Part shown: positions 38,038 to 46,565 of the stretch, in pieces | Position numbering within the stretch: the first letter of the stretch is position 1 | Layout: the number at the start of each line of letters is the position of its first letter | Origin: Geobacter sp. SVR | GTDB taxonomy: Bacteria; Desulfobacterota; Desulfuromonadia; Geobacterales; Pseudopelobacteraceae | Assembly: GCF_016865365.1 (NCBI RefSeq) | Contig: NZ_AP024469.1 | Coordinates: 2,758,501 to 2,822,500, forward strand | Reading direction: 5' to 3' | DNA length: 64,000 nt | Translations under genes and position numbers: made by a program | The notes under the pieces: generated by a model | The model's database searches: none | What the model saw: the letters and a program-made list of their open reading frames with translations, nothing else | Told to the model about the DNA's origin: nothing

Positions 38038-39354
38038 CTACAGCAGGTTTGCAGCCAGCTCCGCCAGCTCCGACCGCTCCCCTTTGGTCAGGGTCACGTG
38101 GGCGGCGATCTTCTCCCCTTTGAACTTTTCCACCAGATAGGTCAGACCGTTGCTGGACGCGTCCACATAAGGGTTGTCGATCTGGTAGGGGTCGCCGGTC
38201 AGGATGATCTTGGTGCCGTCCCCCACCCTGGTCACGATGGTCTTGATCTCATGGGGCGAGAGGTTCTGGGCCTCGTCCACGATCAGGTACTGGTTGGGAA
38301 TCGAGCGGCCGCGGATGTAGGTCAAGGGCTCAATGTCCAACAGCCCCATGGCCATCAGCTCCTTGTAGCCCTTGCTGTGGCGTTTTTCCGATTCGTGCCC
38401 TGAGATCAGCAGCTCCACGTTGTCGAAGATCGGCTGCATCCAGGGGGTCAGTTTTTCCTCGATGTCACCCGGCAGAAAACCCAGGTCCTTGCCCATGGGG
38501 AAGACCGGCCGCGAAACCAGCAGGCGATTGTAGACGCTCTCCTCGGCCACCTTGTGCAGACCGGCGGCAATGGCCAGCAGCGTCTTACCGGTGCCGGCCT
38601 TGCCAACCAGGGTTACCAGCTTGATGGAATCGTCCATCAGCACGTCCAGGGCAAAGGACTGTTCGCGGTTGCGGGGATACAGGCTCCAGATGCCCTCCTT
38701 GGGCACCTTCCTGACCGGCACGATGCGGCCGCTGGCGACATCGTTGCGGCAGATGGCAGTATGGGAGGGATTGACGCTATCGGCGATGGTGATGAACTCG
38801 TTGGGGGAAAGATCGGCCGGAGCATCCAGCCAGCCCTGCCCGTAGAAGCGGTCGACCTCGTCGGCGGCCATGGCAACGGTGCGCGTACCGGAATAGAGGT
38901 CCTGGATATCGATCTTGTCGGACTCGTAGTCCTCGGCGGTCAGGCCGATGACGTCGGCCTTGATGCGCAGGTTGGTGTCCTTGGTGACGAACACCAGCGG
39001 AATGTCGGCCTGGCGCTCGCGCACCTCCAGCGCCACCGCCAGGATGCGGTTGTCGCCGCTGTCCACCCGCAGGTCCACCGGCAGGTGTTTGAGATGCTTC
39101 TCGGAGAACATCTCGACCTGCAGCAGCCCCTGACCCGGCAGGGGCACGCCGCCGGAAAGCGAGCCCTTTTCCCGCATCGTGTCGAGGATACGCGAAATCT
39201 GGCGGGCATTGCGGCCGGTTTCGTTCATATCCTTCTTGAAGCGGTCGATCTCTTCGATCACTGTGATCGGGATGATGATGTTGTTTTCGTGGAATTTGAA
39301 AATGGCCTGGGGATCGTGCAGCAGAACGTTGGTATCGAGGATGAAATTTTTCAC
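38038..39354 (-). CDS. PIN domain-PhoH-like ATPase fusion
   Basis: 438 residues. An N-terminal PIN nuclease domain (about 1-130) begins KNFILDTNVLLHDPQA and contains further conserved acidic residues. The C-terminal PhoH ATPase has Walker A VGKAGTGKTLLAI (about residue 247), Walker B LIVDEAQNLS and IILTGDPYQID. The layout is that of the PhoH2/YlaK proteins, which unwind and cut RNA. It is soluble, with a stand-alone start preceded by an intergenic gap of 141 nt. Not the short PhoH of the phosphate regulon. Confidence 0.9.
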   Translation of the reverse strand: MKNFILDTNVLLHDPQAIFKFHENNIIIPITVIEEIDRFKKDMNETGRNARQISRILDTMREKGSLSGGVPLPGQGLLQVEMFSEKHLKHLPVDLRVDSGDNRILAVALEVRERQADIPLVFVTKDTNLRIKADVIGLTAEDYESDKIDIQDLYSGTRTVAMAADEVDRFYGQGWLDAPADLSPNEFITIADSVNPSHTAICRNDVASGRIVPVRKVPKEGIWSLYPRNREQSFALDVLMDDSIKLVTLVGKAGTGKTLLAIAAGLHKVAEESVYNRLLVSRPVFPMGKDLGFLPGDIEEKLTPWMQPIFDNVELLISGHESEKRHSKGYKELMAMGLLDIEPLTYIRGRSIPNQYLIVDEAQNLSPHEIKTIVTRVGDGTKIILTGDPYQIDNPYVDASSNGLTYLVEKFKGEKIAAHVTLTKGERSELAELAANLL

Positions 39355-39495
39355 TGGAACCTTTCCGGTCTGGGAGATGGTCAGCCTGAGGCTGGTGGGG
39401 ACAGTCTTTCAGAATCCGTGACGCTGTGAGCCTCCGTACGCCGGAAGCGTGTGCGGATTTCAATTCGGTTTTCGATGTTCCTCACGGGGGGGTGT

Positions 39496-40647
39496 TTACT
39501 GTCCAGCCGTTCGGATGCATTCTACAACGGCATCGCAGAAAAATGCAATCTCCGCGGTGGTGGAGAACCAGCCGGGGCTGAGACGGACCGTGCCCCCGGG
39601 GAACGTGCCCAGGGCGCGGTGGGCCAGCGGCGCGCAGTGCAGTCCCGCCCGCACGGCAATATCGAAGCGCTGGTCCAGTGCAAAGGCCAGGGCTGCCGAA
39701 TCGAACCCTGCCACAGTGAAGGAGAGCACTCCCCCTCTCAGCAGGGGATCCGGGGGGCCGCAGATGGTCAGGCCGGGGATGTTGCCCAATCCCTGCCGGG
39801 CGGATTCGGCCAGGGACCGCTCCTTGCCCCCCACGACGCTCACCCCCTGATCGAGCACAAAGTCGATGCCCGCCGCGAGTCCGGCAATACCCGGCATATT
39901 ATGGGTGCCGACCTCGAATCCTTCGGGGATGGCTGCCGGTTGCTCCTCCAGGGTGGAATGTCCGCCGGTCCCGCCGGCCATGAACGGCCTGAGCGCCACC
40001 CTGGGGGCCACATACAGAAAGCCGGTCCCCTGCGGCCCCAACAGTCCCTTGTGTCCCGGGGCAGCGAGAAGATCGATCCCGCTGCCAGACACGTCGATCG
40101 GCAAGCTCCCTGCCGACTGGGCCGCGTCGAGCAAAAACAGGGCACCCGCCTTGCGGGCAACGGTAATCATCTCCTCCACCGGCTGGATCGTGCCGGAGAC
40201 ATTGGAGACATGCCCCACGGCAACCAGACGGGTGTTGGGCCGCACGGCGCGGCGAACATCGGCCGGGTCGACCAGGCCGTCGCTGCCGGCATTCACGATG
40301 GTCAGCTCCACCCCCTGCCCGCGCAGGAGATACAGCGGTCGCAACAGGGAGTTATGCTCCATAGCGGTGGTGACGACATGGTCGCCGGCGGCCAGGGTGC
40401 CGCGTAGCGCCAGGTTGAGCGCCTCGGTGGCGCTGTGGGTGAAGATCACCCGCGACGAGTCGCGCGCCGACAGAAGCCGCGCCACCGCTTCCCGGGCCCG
40501 GAACAGCAGGCGCCCCGCCTCCAGCGAACGGCGGTGTCCTCCGCGCCCGGCAGAGGCCCCCACCTCGCGCATGGTCTGCATCACCGCCTGATAGACCGAC
40601 TCGGGCTTAGGAAAGGAGGTTGCGGCATTGTCGAGATACAAGGACAT
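39496..40647 (-). CDS. Cysteine desulfurase-like PLP enzyme (class V aminotransferase, NifS/IscS relative)
   Basis: 383 residues. SLYLDNAATSFPKPES starts the fold. HSATEALNLALRG and LLAAPGHKGLLGPQGTG hold the PLP-binding His and Lys. GLHCAPLAH carries the possible sulfur-accepting cysteine, in the short active-site loop typical of group II/SufS-like enzymes. Members mobilise sulfur from cysteine as a persulfide. The ATG at 40647 is preferred over a GTG 9 nt upstream because of ribosome-binding spacing. It lies 20 nt after the beta-helix gene, so possibly cotranscribed. Confidence 0.85.
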   Translation of the reverse strand: MSLYLDNAATSFPKPESVYQAVMQTMREVGASAGRGGHRRSLEAGRLLFRAREAVARLLSARDSSRVIFTHSATEALNLALRGTLAAGDHVVTTAMEHNSLLRPLYLLRGQGVELTIVNAGSDGLVDPADVRRAVRPNTRLVAVGHVSNVSGTIQPVEEMITVARKAGALFLLDAAQSAGSLPIDVSGSGIDLLAAPGHKGLLGPQGTGFLYVAPRVALRPFMAGGTGGHSTLEEQPAAIPEGFEVGTHNMPGIAGLAAGIDFVLDQGVSVVGGKERSLAESARQGLGNIPGLTICGPPDPLLRGGVLSFTVAGFDSAALAFALDQRFDIAVRAGLHCAPLAHRALGTFPGGTVRLSPGWFSTTAEIAFFCDAVVECIRTAGQ

Positions 40648-40667
40648 GGATGGCACCTATAGCATGG

Positions 40668-41921
40668 TCAGGGGAGCGCCGCAGGGGTCTCACTCAGCCA
40701 GGGAAAATTCATCACCCTGCCCGAGCGCGGCTCAAGGGCTGCATCGAAAATCTTGGCGCTAATGGCTGCCTCGCGGAAACTGCCCCACCAGTTCAACACC
40801 GCGCTGACCTCTTCGCTGCCGGCATTGGCCAGGTGGTAGCCGGCGTTTCCGGTAAAAGCACTCTCCCAGACCGTCACGCGGCCGTCTCTCACCCGCAGGC
40901 CGTCCCCGGCGTTGTCGGCGATCAAACAGCGCTGCACCTTCAGCCGGGCATCAATGAGCCTCAGTCCCACTTCACGGTTGCGGACAAAGCGGGTCGTGGA
41001 CACCCGGCCCTCGCCTCCCTGCAGAGACGCCCCGATAGCATTGCCGGAGAAGTCGCAGGCAGTGAATTTGAGCCGGCAATCCTCGGTGGTGATCCCCTCC
41101 CGTTCGCTGCCGGTAACCGATACCGACGACAGGGCCAGGCCGGAACGGTATGCCGCCAGCCCCTGCCGGTTGTCGGCCAGGGTGCTTTCCCGCAGGTCGA
41201 GTTCGCTGTCGTGCACCTCCAGAGCTGTCCCGCAGCCGCTGACACGCATCCCGGAAAGGGTCACGGTGCTGTCCTGCAACAGCAGCCCGGTTCCGGCGCC
41301 GCTGATCGCGCCCCCTTTCATGGTCAGGTTGGAAAACCGGGCCTCGAGCCCGGTCCCGGCCCCTTCGATGCGCACATGCTCCAGGTGGTTGCGCTTTTCG
41401 CTGGACAGAAGCAGAATGCCCCCCCAGCCACCCTTTTCGGGGGCCTGTGCAGCAGGGGCAAACAGAATCGGACGCTCGGGGATGCCGTTAGCCTGAATCC
41501 GGCCCATGACCACCAGGCGCGGCACCTGGAGGCCGGCGGACGGTTTCAGGAAGCGCACCGTGGTGCCCGGCTCGATCCGAACGGTCGCCTGTGGGGCAAT
41601 CACCAGAAAGCCCCTGATCAGCACGGTTCCGCGCCAGGTGGTATCCTCGGTCAGGGTTGCGTTTTCATAGGCGGTTTCGCTGCGGAGGGTGTCCACTCCG
41701 GATTCATCGGAGCGGAAAGGCACGGCACCAGCCCCGGATGATGCTGATGGAACCACAGCCGGTGGCGGGCCTGCCTGCAGGGACAAGGGGCTGAACATGC
41801 TGCAGACCAGGATGGCAACGAGGGCGGCCTTGCGGATGGCTCCGCTTAAGGGAGTCGCCTGCCCGCACCTGCGTCTTGGATCGGAATACATGGTATAAAG
41901 GGCCTTGAAGATATCGGTCAT
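40668..41921 (-). CDS. Exported right-handed beta-helix repeat protein
   Basis: 417 residues, family unassigned. An N-terminal hydrophobic segment (about residues 31-49) probably serves as a signal peptide after a 30-residue cytoplasmic lead; an ATG at 41891 would shorten this. The body consists of about 12 coils of roughly 20-25 residues with Gly/Thr/Asn-rich turns (IEGAGTGLEARFSNLTMKGG; CLIADNAGDGLRVRDGRVTV), like the NosD/pectate-lyase type solenoid. It probably sits outside the cytoplasm and binds a saccharide or metal complex. Same strand as the desulfurase gene. Confidence 0.75.
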   Translation of the reverse strand: MTDIFKALYTMYSDPRRRCGQATPLSGAIRKAALVAILVCSMFSPLSLQAGPPPAVVPSASSGAGAVPFRSDESGVDTLRSETAYENATLTEDTTWRGTVLIRGFLVIAPQATVRIEPGTTVRFLKPSAGLQVPRLVVMGRIQANGIPERPILFAPAAQAPEKGGWGGILLLSSEKRNHLEHVRIEGAGTGLEARFSNLTMKGGAISGAGTGLLLQDSTVTLSGMRVSGCGTALEVHDSELDLRESTLADNRQGLAAYRSGLALSSVSVTGSEREGITTEDCRLKFTACDFSGNAIGASLQGGEGRVSTTRFVRNREVGLRLIDARLKVQRCLIADNAGDGLRVRDGRVTVWESAFTGNAGYHLANAGSEEVSAVLNWWGSFREAAISAKIFDAALEPRSGRVMNFPWLSETPAALP

Positions 41922-42072
41922 CGTGTCACACTCCCACCTGCGTCCTACTGATTAGCATACTTTTCCCAGCGCTGCAAATTCGATTGCTGCGCCCATTTTT
42001 CCTCCTGCACTGATGTTGTCGGACATCTTCCCAAGTTCTTTCAAGAAGTTAGACCTGTCTTAAATATTTTAT

Positions 42073-42126
42073 TGACACGGCATATATGTTGTGGTTAAGT
42101 CACGACCGCCACACAAAATGTAGTGG
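42073..42126 (+). promoter_or_regulatory. nrdJ promoter with two NrdR-box-like sequences
   Basis: ACACAAAATGTAGTGG (42111-42126) matches 13 of 16 positions of the NrdR consensus ACACWATATATWGTGT. ACGGCATATATGTTGT (42077-42092) matches about 11. TTGACA (42073-42078) could be the -35 element. NrdR is an ATP-cone repressor of ribonucleotide reductase genes that binds pairs of such boxes. The 34-bp start-to-start distance is slightly longer than the usual pair spacing. Confidence 0.55.
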
Positions 42127-42199
42127 TCGCCATTAAAAACTCCAATTCCTTCCAATATATCGATTTGTCGAGACATTTCAAAAGCCAGGGAGAAACATC

Positions 42200-44431
42200 A
42201 TGAAAAAAGACTCTGCCAACGACACCATTCCCGGTCTGTCCAAAAACGCCCTGACCGTGCTGGAAAAGCGCTATCTCCGGCGCGATACCCAGGGAAAGGC
42301 ACTGGAAACACCGGCCGACATGTTCCGCCGCGTGGCCGACACCATTGCCGCTCCGGACAAGATATACGACAAAAAAGCCGATCTCAAGGCGATATCCGAT
42401 AACTTCTACCGCATGCTGACCACCTTCGAGTTCCTGCCCAACTCCCCTACCCTGATGAACGCCGGCCGTGAATTGGGCCAGCTCTCGGCCTGCTTCGTGC
42501 TGCCGGTGGGGGATTCCATGGAAGATATCTTCGATGCGGTCAAGTTCACCGCCCTGATTCACAAATCCGGCGGCGGAACCGGCTTTTCCTTCTCGCGCCT
42601 GCGTCCGGCCAACGATGTGGTCAGCTCCACCACCGGCATATCCAGCGGTCCGCTCTCTTTCATGCGGGTATTCGACACCGCCACGGAAACCATCAAGCAG
42701 GGGGGCACGCGCCGCGGCGCCAACATGGGCATCCTGCGGGTGGACCACCCCAACATCATGGATTTCATCATGTGCAAGGCGGACCAGAAGCAGCTCAACA
42801 ACTTTAACATCTCCGTCGGCCTGACCGAAAAGTTCATGCAGGCCGTCGAGCGCGACGACGAGTACGAGCTGATCAACCCGCGCGACAAGAAGGTAGTCGG
42901 CACCCACAACGCCCGCAAAGTCTTCCAGCGCATCGTCAAACAGGCCTGGGAAAACGGCGAGCCGGGCATCATCTTCCTGGACCGCCTGAACCGCGACAAT
43001 CCCACTCCGCAGGTCGGCGAGATCGAATCCACCAACCCCTGCGGCGAGCAGCCGTTGCTGCCCTATGAGTCCTGCAACCTGGGCTCCATCAACCTGGGCA
43101 AGTTCGTCAAGGACGGCGTCATCGACTGGAACAAGCTTAAAAAAGTGGTGCACGACGCCGTGCACTTCCTGGACAACGTCATCGAGGCCAACAACTATCC
43201 CCTGCAGCAGATCCACGACATGACCCACGGCAACCGCAAGATCGGCCTGGGGGTCATGGGCTGGGCCGACATGCTGATTCTGCTGGGTGTGCCCTACAAT
43301 TCCGAAGAAGCGGTCAAGCTGGGCAAAAAGGTGATGAAGTTCATCAACGACGAGGGGCATCTCGCCTCCCAGGAACTGGGCACAAAGCGCGGCTCGTTCC
43401 CTAACTTCAAGGGTTCGATCTTCGACAAGAACAGCGACTCTTCACCCATGCGCAACGCCACGGTCACCACCATCGCTCCCACCGGCACGATCTCGATCAT
43501 CTCCAACGCCTCCTCAGGCGTTGAGCCGCTGTTCGCCGTGTCCTACATCCGCACGGTCATGGACAAGAACGTGCTGGTGGAGGTCAACCCGATGTTCGAG
43601 CAGATCGCCAAGGAGCGCGGCTTCTACTCGGAAGAGTTGATGAAGAAGATCGCTGAGCACGGCACGGTGCAGGATCTGCCCGAGGTGCCGGCCGATGTGC
43701 GCAAGGTATTCGTCACCGCCCACGACATCGAGCCCGAGGACCACATCCAGATGCAGGCGGCCTTCCAGCTCTACACCGACAACGCCGTCAGCAAGACGGT
43801 CAACTTCCCCAACACCGCCACCATCGACGATGTTGAGAAGGTCTACATGCTGGCCTACGAAACCGGCTGCAAAGGGGTCACCATTTACCGCGACGGTTCC
43901 CGCGACGAGCAGGTGCTTTCCACCGCCAAGAAGGAGGAAAAGGTCGAGGCGGTTGTGGTGGCCGAAGAAAAGACTATCAAGCGCGAGCGCCCCAAGGCAC
44001 TGAAGGGCTGTACCCACCAGATGCAGACCGGCTGCGGCCCGCTCTACGTCACCATCAACGAGGACAGCACCGGGCTGTTCGAACTGTTCACCACCATGGG
44101 CAAGGCTGGCGGTTGTGCCGCCTCCCAGGCCGAAGCCATCGGCCGCATGGTATCGCTGGCCTGGCGCAGCGGCATCCAGGCCCGTCAGGTGGTCAAGCAG
44201 TTGCTCGGCATTTCCTGCCACTGCCCATCAGGCTTTGGCGACAACCGGGTGCTCTCCTGCGCCGATGCGGTGGCCAAGGCGATTCAGGCCCACATGCTGG
44301 CCAACGGTTATGACATCAACGCCGAGGCCGCCCGCCAGGACCGCGGCGCCTGCCCGGAATGCGGGGGGATTGTGGAACATGAAGGGGGATGTTCGGTGTG
44401 CCATGTGTGCGGGTATAGTGAGTGCGCGTAA
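42200..44431 (+). CDS. nrdJ: Adenosylcobalamin-dependent ribonucleoside-diphosphate reductase
   Basis: 743 residues. NSPTLMNAGRELGQLSACF carries the active-site cysteines and GTRRGANMGIL follows. NPCGEQPLLPYESCNLGSIN is the class II signature, and TVTTIAPTGTISIIS follows. The C-terminal zinc-ribbon-like CPECGGIVEHEGGCSVCHVC holds the reducing cysteine pair. It makes dNDPs without oxygen via a B12 thiyl radical, fitting an anaerobe rich in B12-dependent radical enzymes. A very stable hairpin terminator follows. Confidence 0.97.
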   Translation: MKKDSANDTIPGLSKNALTVLEKRYLRRDTQGKALETPADMFRRVADTIAAPDKIYDKKADLKAISDNFYRMLTTFEFLPNSPTLMNAGRELGQLSACFVLPVGDSMEDIFDAVKFTALIHKSGGGTGFSFSRLRPANDVVSSTTGISSGPLSFMRVFDTATETIKQGGTRRGANMGILRVDHPNIMDFIMCKADQKQLNNFNISVGLTEKFMQAVERDDEYELINPRDKKVVGTHNARKVFQRIVKQAWENGEPGIIFLDRLNRDNPTPQVGEIESTNPCGEQPLLPYESCNLGSINLGKFVKDGVIDWNKLKKVVHDAVHFLDNVIEANNYPLQQIHDMTHGNRKIGLGVMGWADMLILLGVPYNSEEAVKLGKKVMKFINDEGHLASQELGTKRGSFPNFKGSIFDKNSDSSPMRNATVTTIAPTGTISIISNASSGVEPLFAVSYIRTVMDKNVLVEVNPMFEQIAKERGFYSEELMKKIAEHGTVQDLPEVPADVRKVFVTAHDIEPEDHIQMQAAFQLYTDNAVSKTVNFPNTATIDDVEKVYMLAYETGCKGVTIYRDGSRDEQVLSTAKKEEKVEAVVVAEEKTIKRERPKALKGCTHQMQTGCGPLYVTINEDSTGLFELFTTMGKAGGCAASQAEAIGRMVSLAWRSGIQARQVVKQLLGISCHCPSGFGDNRVLSCADAVAKAIQAHMLANGYDINAEAARQDRGACPECGGIVEHEGGCSVCHVCGYSECA

Positions 44432-44470
44432 GGGAATGTACCTTAATCGCATCGAATAGACGCTGAATGA

Positions 44471-44502
44471 ACCGGCGCCACGGAGATACTCCGGGCGCCG
44501 GT
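44471..44502 (+). terminator. Stable hairpin terminator after nrdJ
   Basis: ACCGGCGCC (44471-44479) pairs with GGCGCCGGT (44494-44502) and an inner CGGAG-ATA-CTCCG stem continues the helix, ending with TTGCGTTT. It marks the boundary between the core chromosome and the accessory region to the right. The rest of 44503-44751 shows no gene. Confidence 0.75.
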
Positions 44503-44751
44503 TTGCGTTTGAGCGGCCAGGAAACAAGCCTGTAGGGTCCACGCTCCGGCTCTTGGTTTAACAGCTTCAATCTTAAGTTTTCGGTGTACGCTTACTGCCC
44601 ATTCTCCTGAGTCGTCTGTACAACCCAAGAGTGTCTATAGAACTGAGGGCGATTTAGTAGTATGCCTGCAAAGTCGAGAACAAAAAATTCATTTGTCACT
44701 GTGGTCCATTGATGCTGACGAATGCTGAGAATATTCCTGAACTGGAAAGAT

Positions 44752-44814
44752 GGCTAACAACGTGGCGGAACACGGACTTCGCTTCGCTCAGCGGTGCGCC
44801 TTGTGACGTTGGAC
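44752..44814 (+). other. attC-like integron recombination site 1
   Basis: 63 bp. It starts GGCTAAC (R" consensus RYYYAAC) and ends GTTGGAC (R' consensus GTTRRRY). Between them GGCGGAACAC can pair with GTGCGCC (L"/L') with unpaired bases. It closely resembles site 49623-49685 in layout and length (both 63 bp with CACGG-CTTCGCT and CGGTGCGCC in the same places). It lies directly before the TIR operon. The palindromic folding has not been modelled. Confidence 0.7.
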
Positions 44815-44834
44815 TAAAATTAAGGAGACTCAAA

Positions 44835-45359
44835 ATGGCTGAAATAAAACGAAAGGTTTTTATCAGTTACTACCACCATGATGATGAAGAATATCGTGAC
44901 GAATTTGAGGAACTGTTTGGACACCTGTTCATCAACAAATCCGTCAATGACGGAGATATTGATTCCGATCTAGGTGCTAAATATATCAAGCGCTTGATTC
45001 AGGCTGGGTATCTTACTGACACCTCAGTGCAGGTCGTACTAATTGGGGAGAACACTTGGAAGCGTAAGTATGTTGACTGGGAAATATCCGCAGCTATTTC
45101 CACCAGGGTTGGCGGTGTTTCCGGCCTCTTGGGACTTTTACTCCCGACTTATCCTGGCTACAAAGAAAACAAGTATACAAGCAGCACCTTGCCACCTCGG
45201 TTCCATGACAATCTGGAGAGCGGCTATGCAAAACTTTACAAGTGGACTGAAAGTGAAACAAACATAACCAAATATATAAATGATGCTTTTGACCGGAAAA
45301 GCAAAAATTCTGATTTGATAAAAAACGGCCGGTTGCAGTTTGAAAGGAACCGTTCATGA
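44835..45359 (+). CDS. TIR-like (DUF1863/ThsB-type) protein 1
   Basis: 174 residues. It begins KRKVFISYYHHDD, the TIR beta-A/box 1 of the MTH538/ThsB-like family. The putative NAD-processing Glu is E83 in YVDWEISAAI. Family members (ThsB of Thoeris) convert NAD into cyclic ADP-ribose-type signals on phage infection. AAGGAG at 44822-44827 supports the ATG at 44835; the reading frame is open further upstream across the attC-like site but is not protein-like. First gene of a four-gene, AT-richer operon. NADase activity is inferred, not shown. Confidence 0.8.
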   Translation: MAEIKRKVFISYYHHDDEEYRDEFEELFGHLFINKSVNDGDIDSDLGAKYIKRLIQAGYLTDTSVQVVLIGENTWKRKYVDWEISAAISTRVGGVSGLLGLLLPTYPGYKENKYTSSTLPPRFHDNLESGYAKLYKWTESETNITKYINDAFDRKSKNSDLIKNGRLQFERNRS

Positions 45360-45449
45360 CGGATCTTGTACAGCGCACCCAGAATGCGGTGAAATTGCAC
45401 TACAAATAAGCGACGTAACAATGTCAACTCAATCAAAAGGACGGTAACC

Positions 45450-45965
45450 ATGCCAATCTTCATCTCGCATACTACTCAAGACGATGCACTGGCCAGGAGA
45501 GTTTACAGCCGCTTAAAAATCAACCACAACATTGACTGCTACATAGATGATATGGATAAAGAATTGGCAAGCAAACGAGGGACTTCACAGCTTACTCAAT
45601 TGCTCGTAGACCGTTTGCGGCGTTGCGATACGGTTCTGGCAGTGGTCTCAAGTAATACAAAGAACTCATGGTGGGTTCCATTTGAAATTGGAACTGCACG
45701 TGAAATGCCTAGAATTATTACGAGTTTCACATCACTTCCTGATCGACTATCTTATACAGCTCAAGAATGTTTGCCTGAATATTTGTTGGAGTGGCCTCGA
45801 TTTAGGTCAGATAGTGACATTGATTTGTTTGCCCGCCAGTACAAACAAAAATCGCTTATTCTCGAATCGGGACGTGTGAAAATTGCTGGCGCACATGCAG
45901 GCCTCCAGGATGTGAGAAATTTTGAGGCAAACGTTATGAAATCCCTTGGCCAACGGAATTTTTAA
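45450..45965 (+). CDS. TIR domain protein 2
   Basis: 171 residues. PIFISHTTQDDALARRVYSRL opens a canonical TIR_2 fold, CYIDDMD follows, and E79 in SWWVPFEIGTA sits where the catalytic Glu is expected. It is clearly of a different TIR subfamily from its two small neighbours. A C-terminal extension (about 110-171) has no recognised domain. It lies 90 nt after protein 1 and 39 nt before protein 3, same strand. Predicted cytoplasmic NADase or signal synthase (inference). Confidence 0.75.
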   Translation: MPIFISHTTQDDALARRVYSRLKINHNIDCYIDDMDKELASKRGTSQLTQLLVDRLRRCDTVLAVVSSNTKNSWWVPFEIGTAREMPRIITSFTSLPDRLSYTAQECLPEYLLEWPRFRSDSDIDLFARQYKQKSLILESGRVKIAGAHAGLQDVRNFEANVMKSLGQRNF

Positions 45966-46004
45966 TATTTATATGTTTCTATTCTGAGCAGGAGGAGATC
46001 GTCA

Positions 46005-46565
46005 ATGCTTAACGTTACCCGCCGGAAGGTATTCATTTCTCACTACAAAGGTGATCGCGACGAAGTCGATGAATTCATCGACCATTTCGCCAACAGGCAT
46101 CGAGTCTTTATCCCAAAAGTCTTAGGGGCGAATGATAACGACGACTTCATCAACAGCACCGATACAGATTACGTCATGCGCCGCATTCGCGAAAAGTATT
46201 TGGAAGACAGTACGGTAACTATTATACTCCTTGGTAGTTGTACACATAGTAGACGTTATATTGACTGGGAGATCAAAAGCTCTCTCCGACAAGGCCAATA
46301 CACGCCCAATGGGCTTCTGGGAATCGTCCTTCCAAGTAGAAACAATACTGCCTTTTTGCCTCCAAGACTTGAAGAAAACTGGAACGCTGAGCACCGCGAT
46401 TGTTATGCAAAATACTGGTCCTATCCCGGTTCGGCTAGCCAGCTTTCCGAGTGGATTGAAGATGCCTACTTGGCGCGAACAGCACGAGCGCATCTGATTT
46501 CTAATTCAAAAGAGATGGTGAAATACAACGCTCGCTGCAAAATGTGCGGAGTGACACACTTATGA
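46005..46565 (+). CDS. TIR-like (DUF1863/ThsB-type) protein 3
   Basis: 186 residues. RRKVFISHYKGDRDEVDEF is box 1 and RYIDWEIKSSL carries the putative Glu E89, the same DWEI motif as protein 1. The C terminus ends in RCKMCGVTHL, with a CxxC pair that could bind a metal. AGGAGG precedes the ATG. The stop overlaps the ATG of the large TIR-SLOG gene (ATGA at 46562-46565), indicating translational coupling. Duplicated ThsB-like proteins in one operon suggest either several triggers or several signals. Confidence 0.78.
   Translation: MLNVTRRKVFISHYKGDRDEVDEFIDHFANRHRVFIPKVLGANDNDDFINSTDTDYVMRRIREKYLEDSTVTIILLGSCTHSRRYIDWEIKSSLRQGQYTPNGLLGIVLPSRNNTAFLPPRLEENWNAEHRDCYAKYWSYPGSASQLSEWIEDAYLARTARAHLISNSKEMVKYNARCKMCGVTHL

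Noticed and set aside
45360-45449. Possible additional attC-like site between the first two TIR genes
   Set aside because: GTAAC and GTGAAA-type words occur, but the R"/R' pair and inner stem cannot be assembled.
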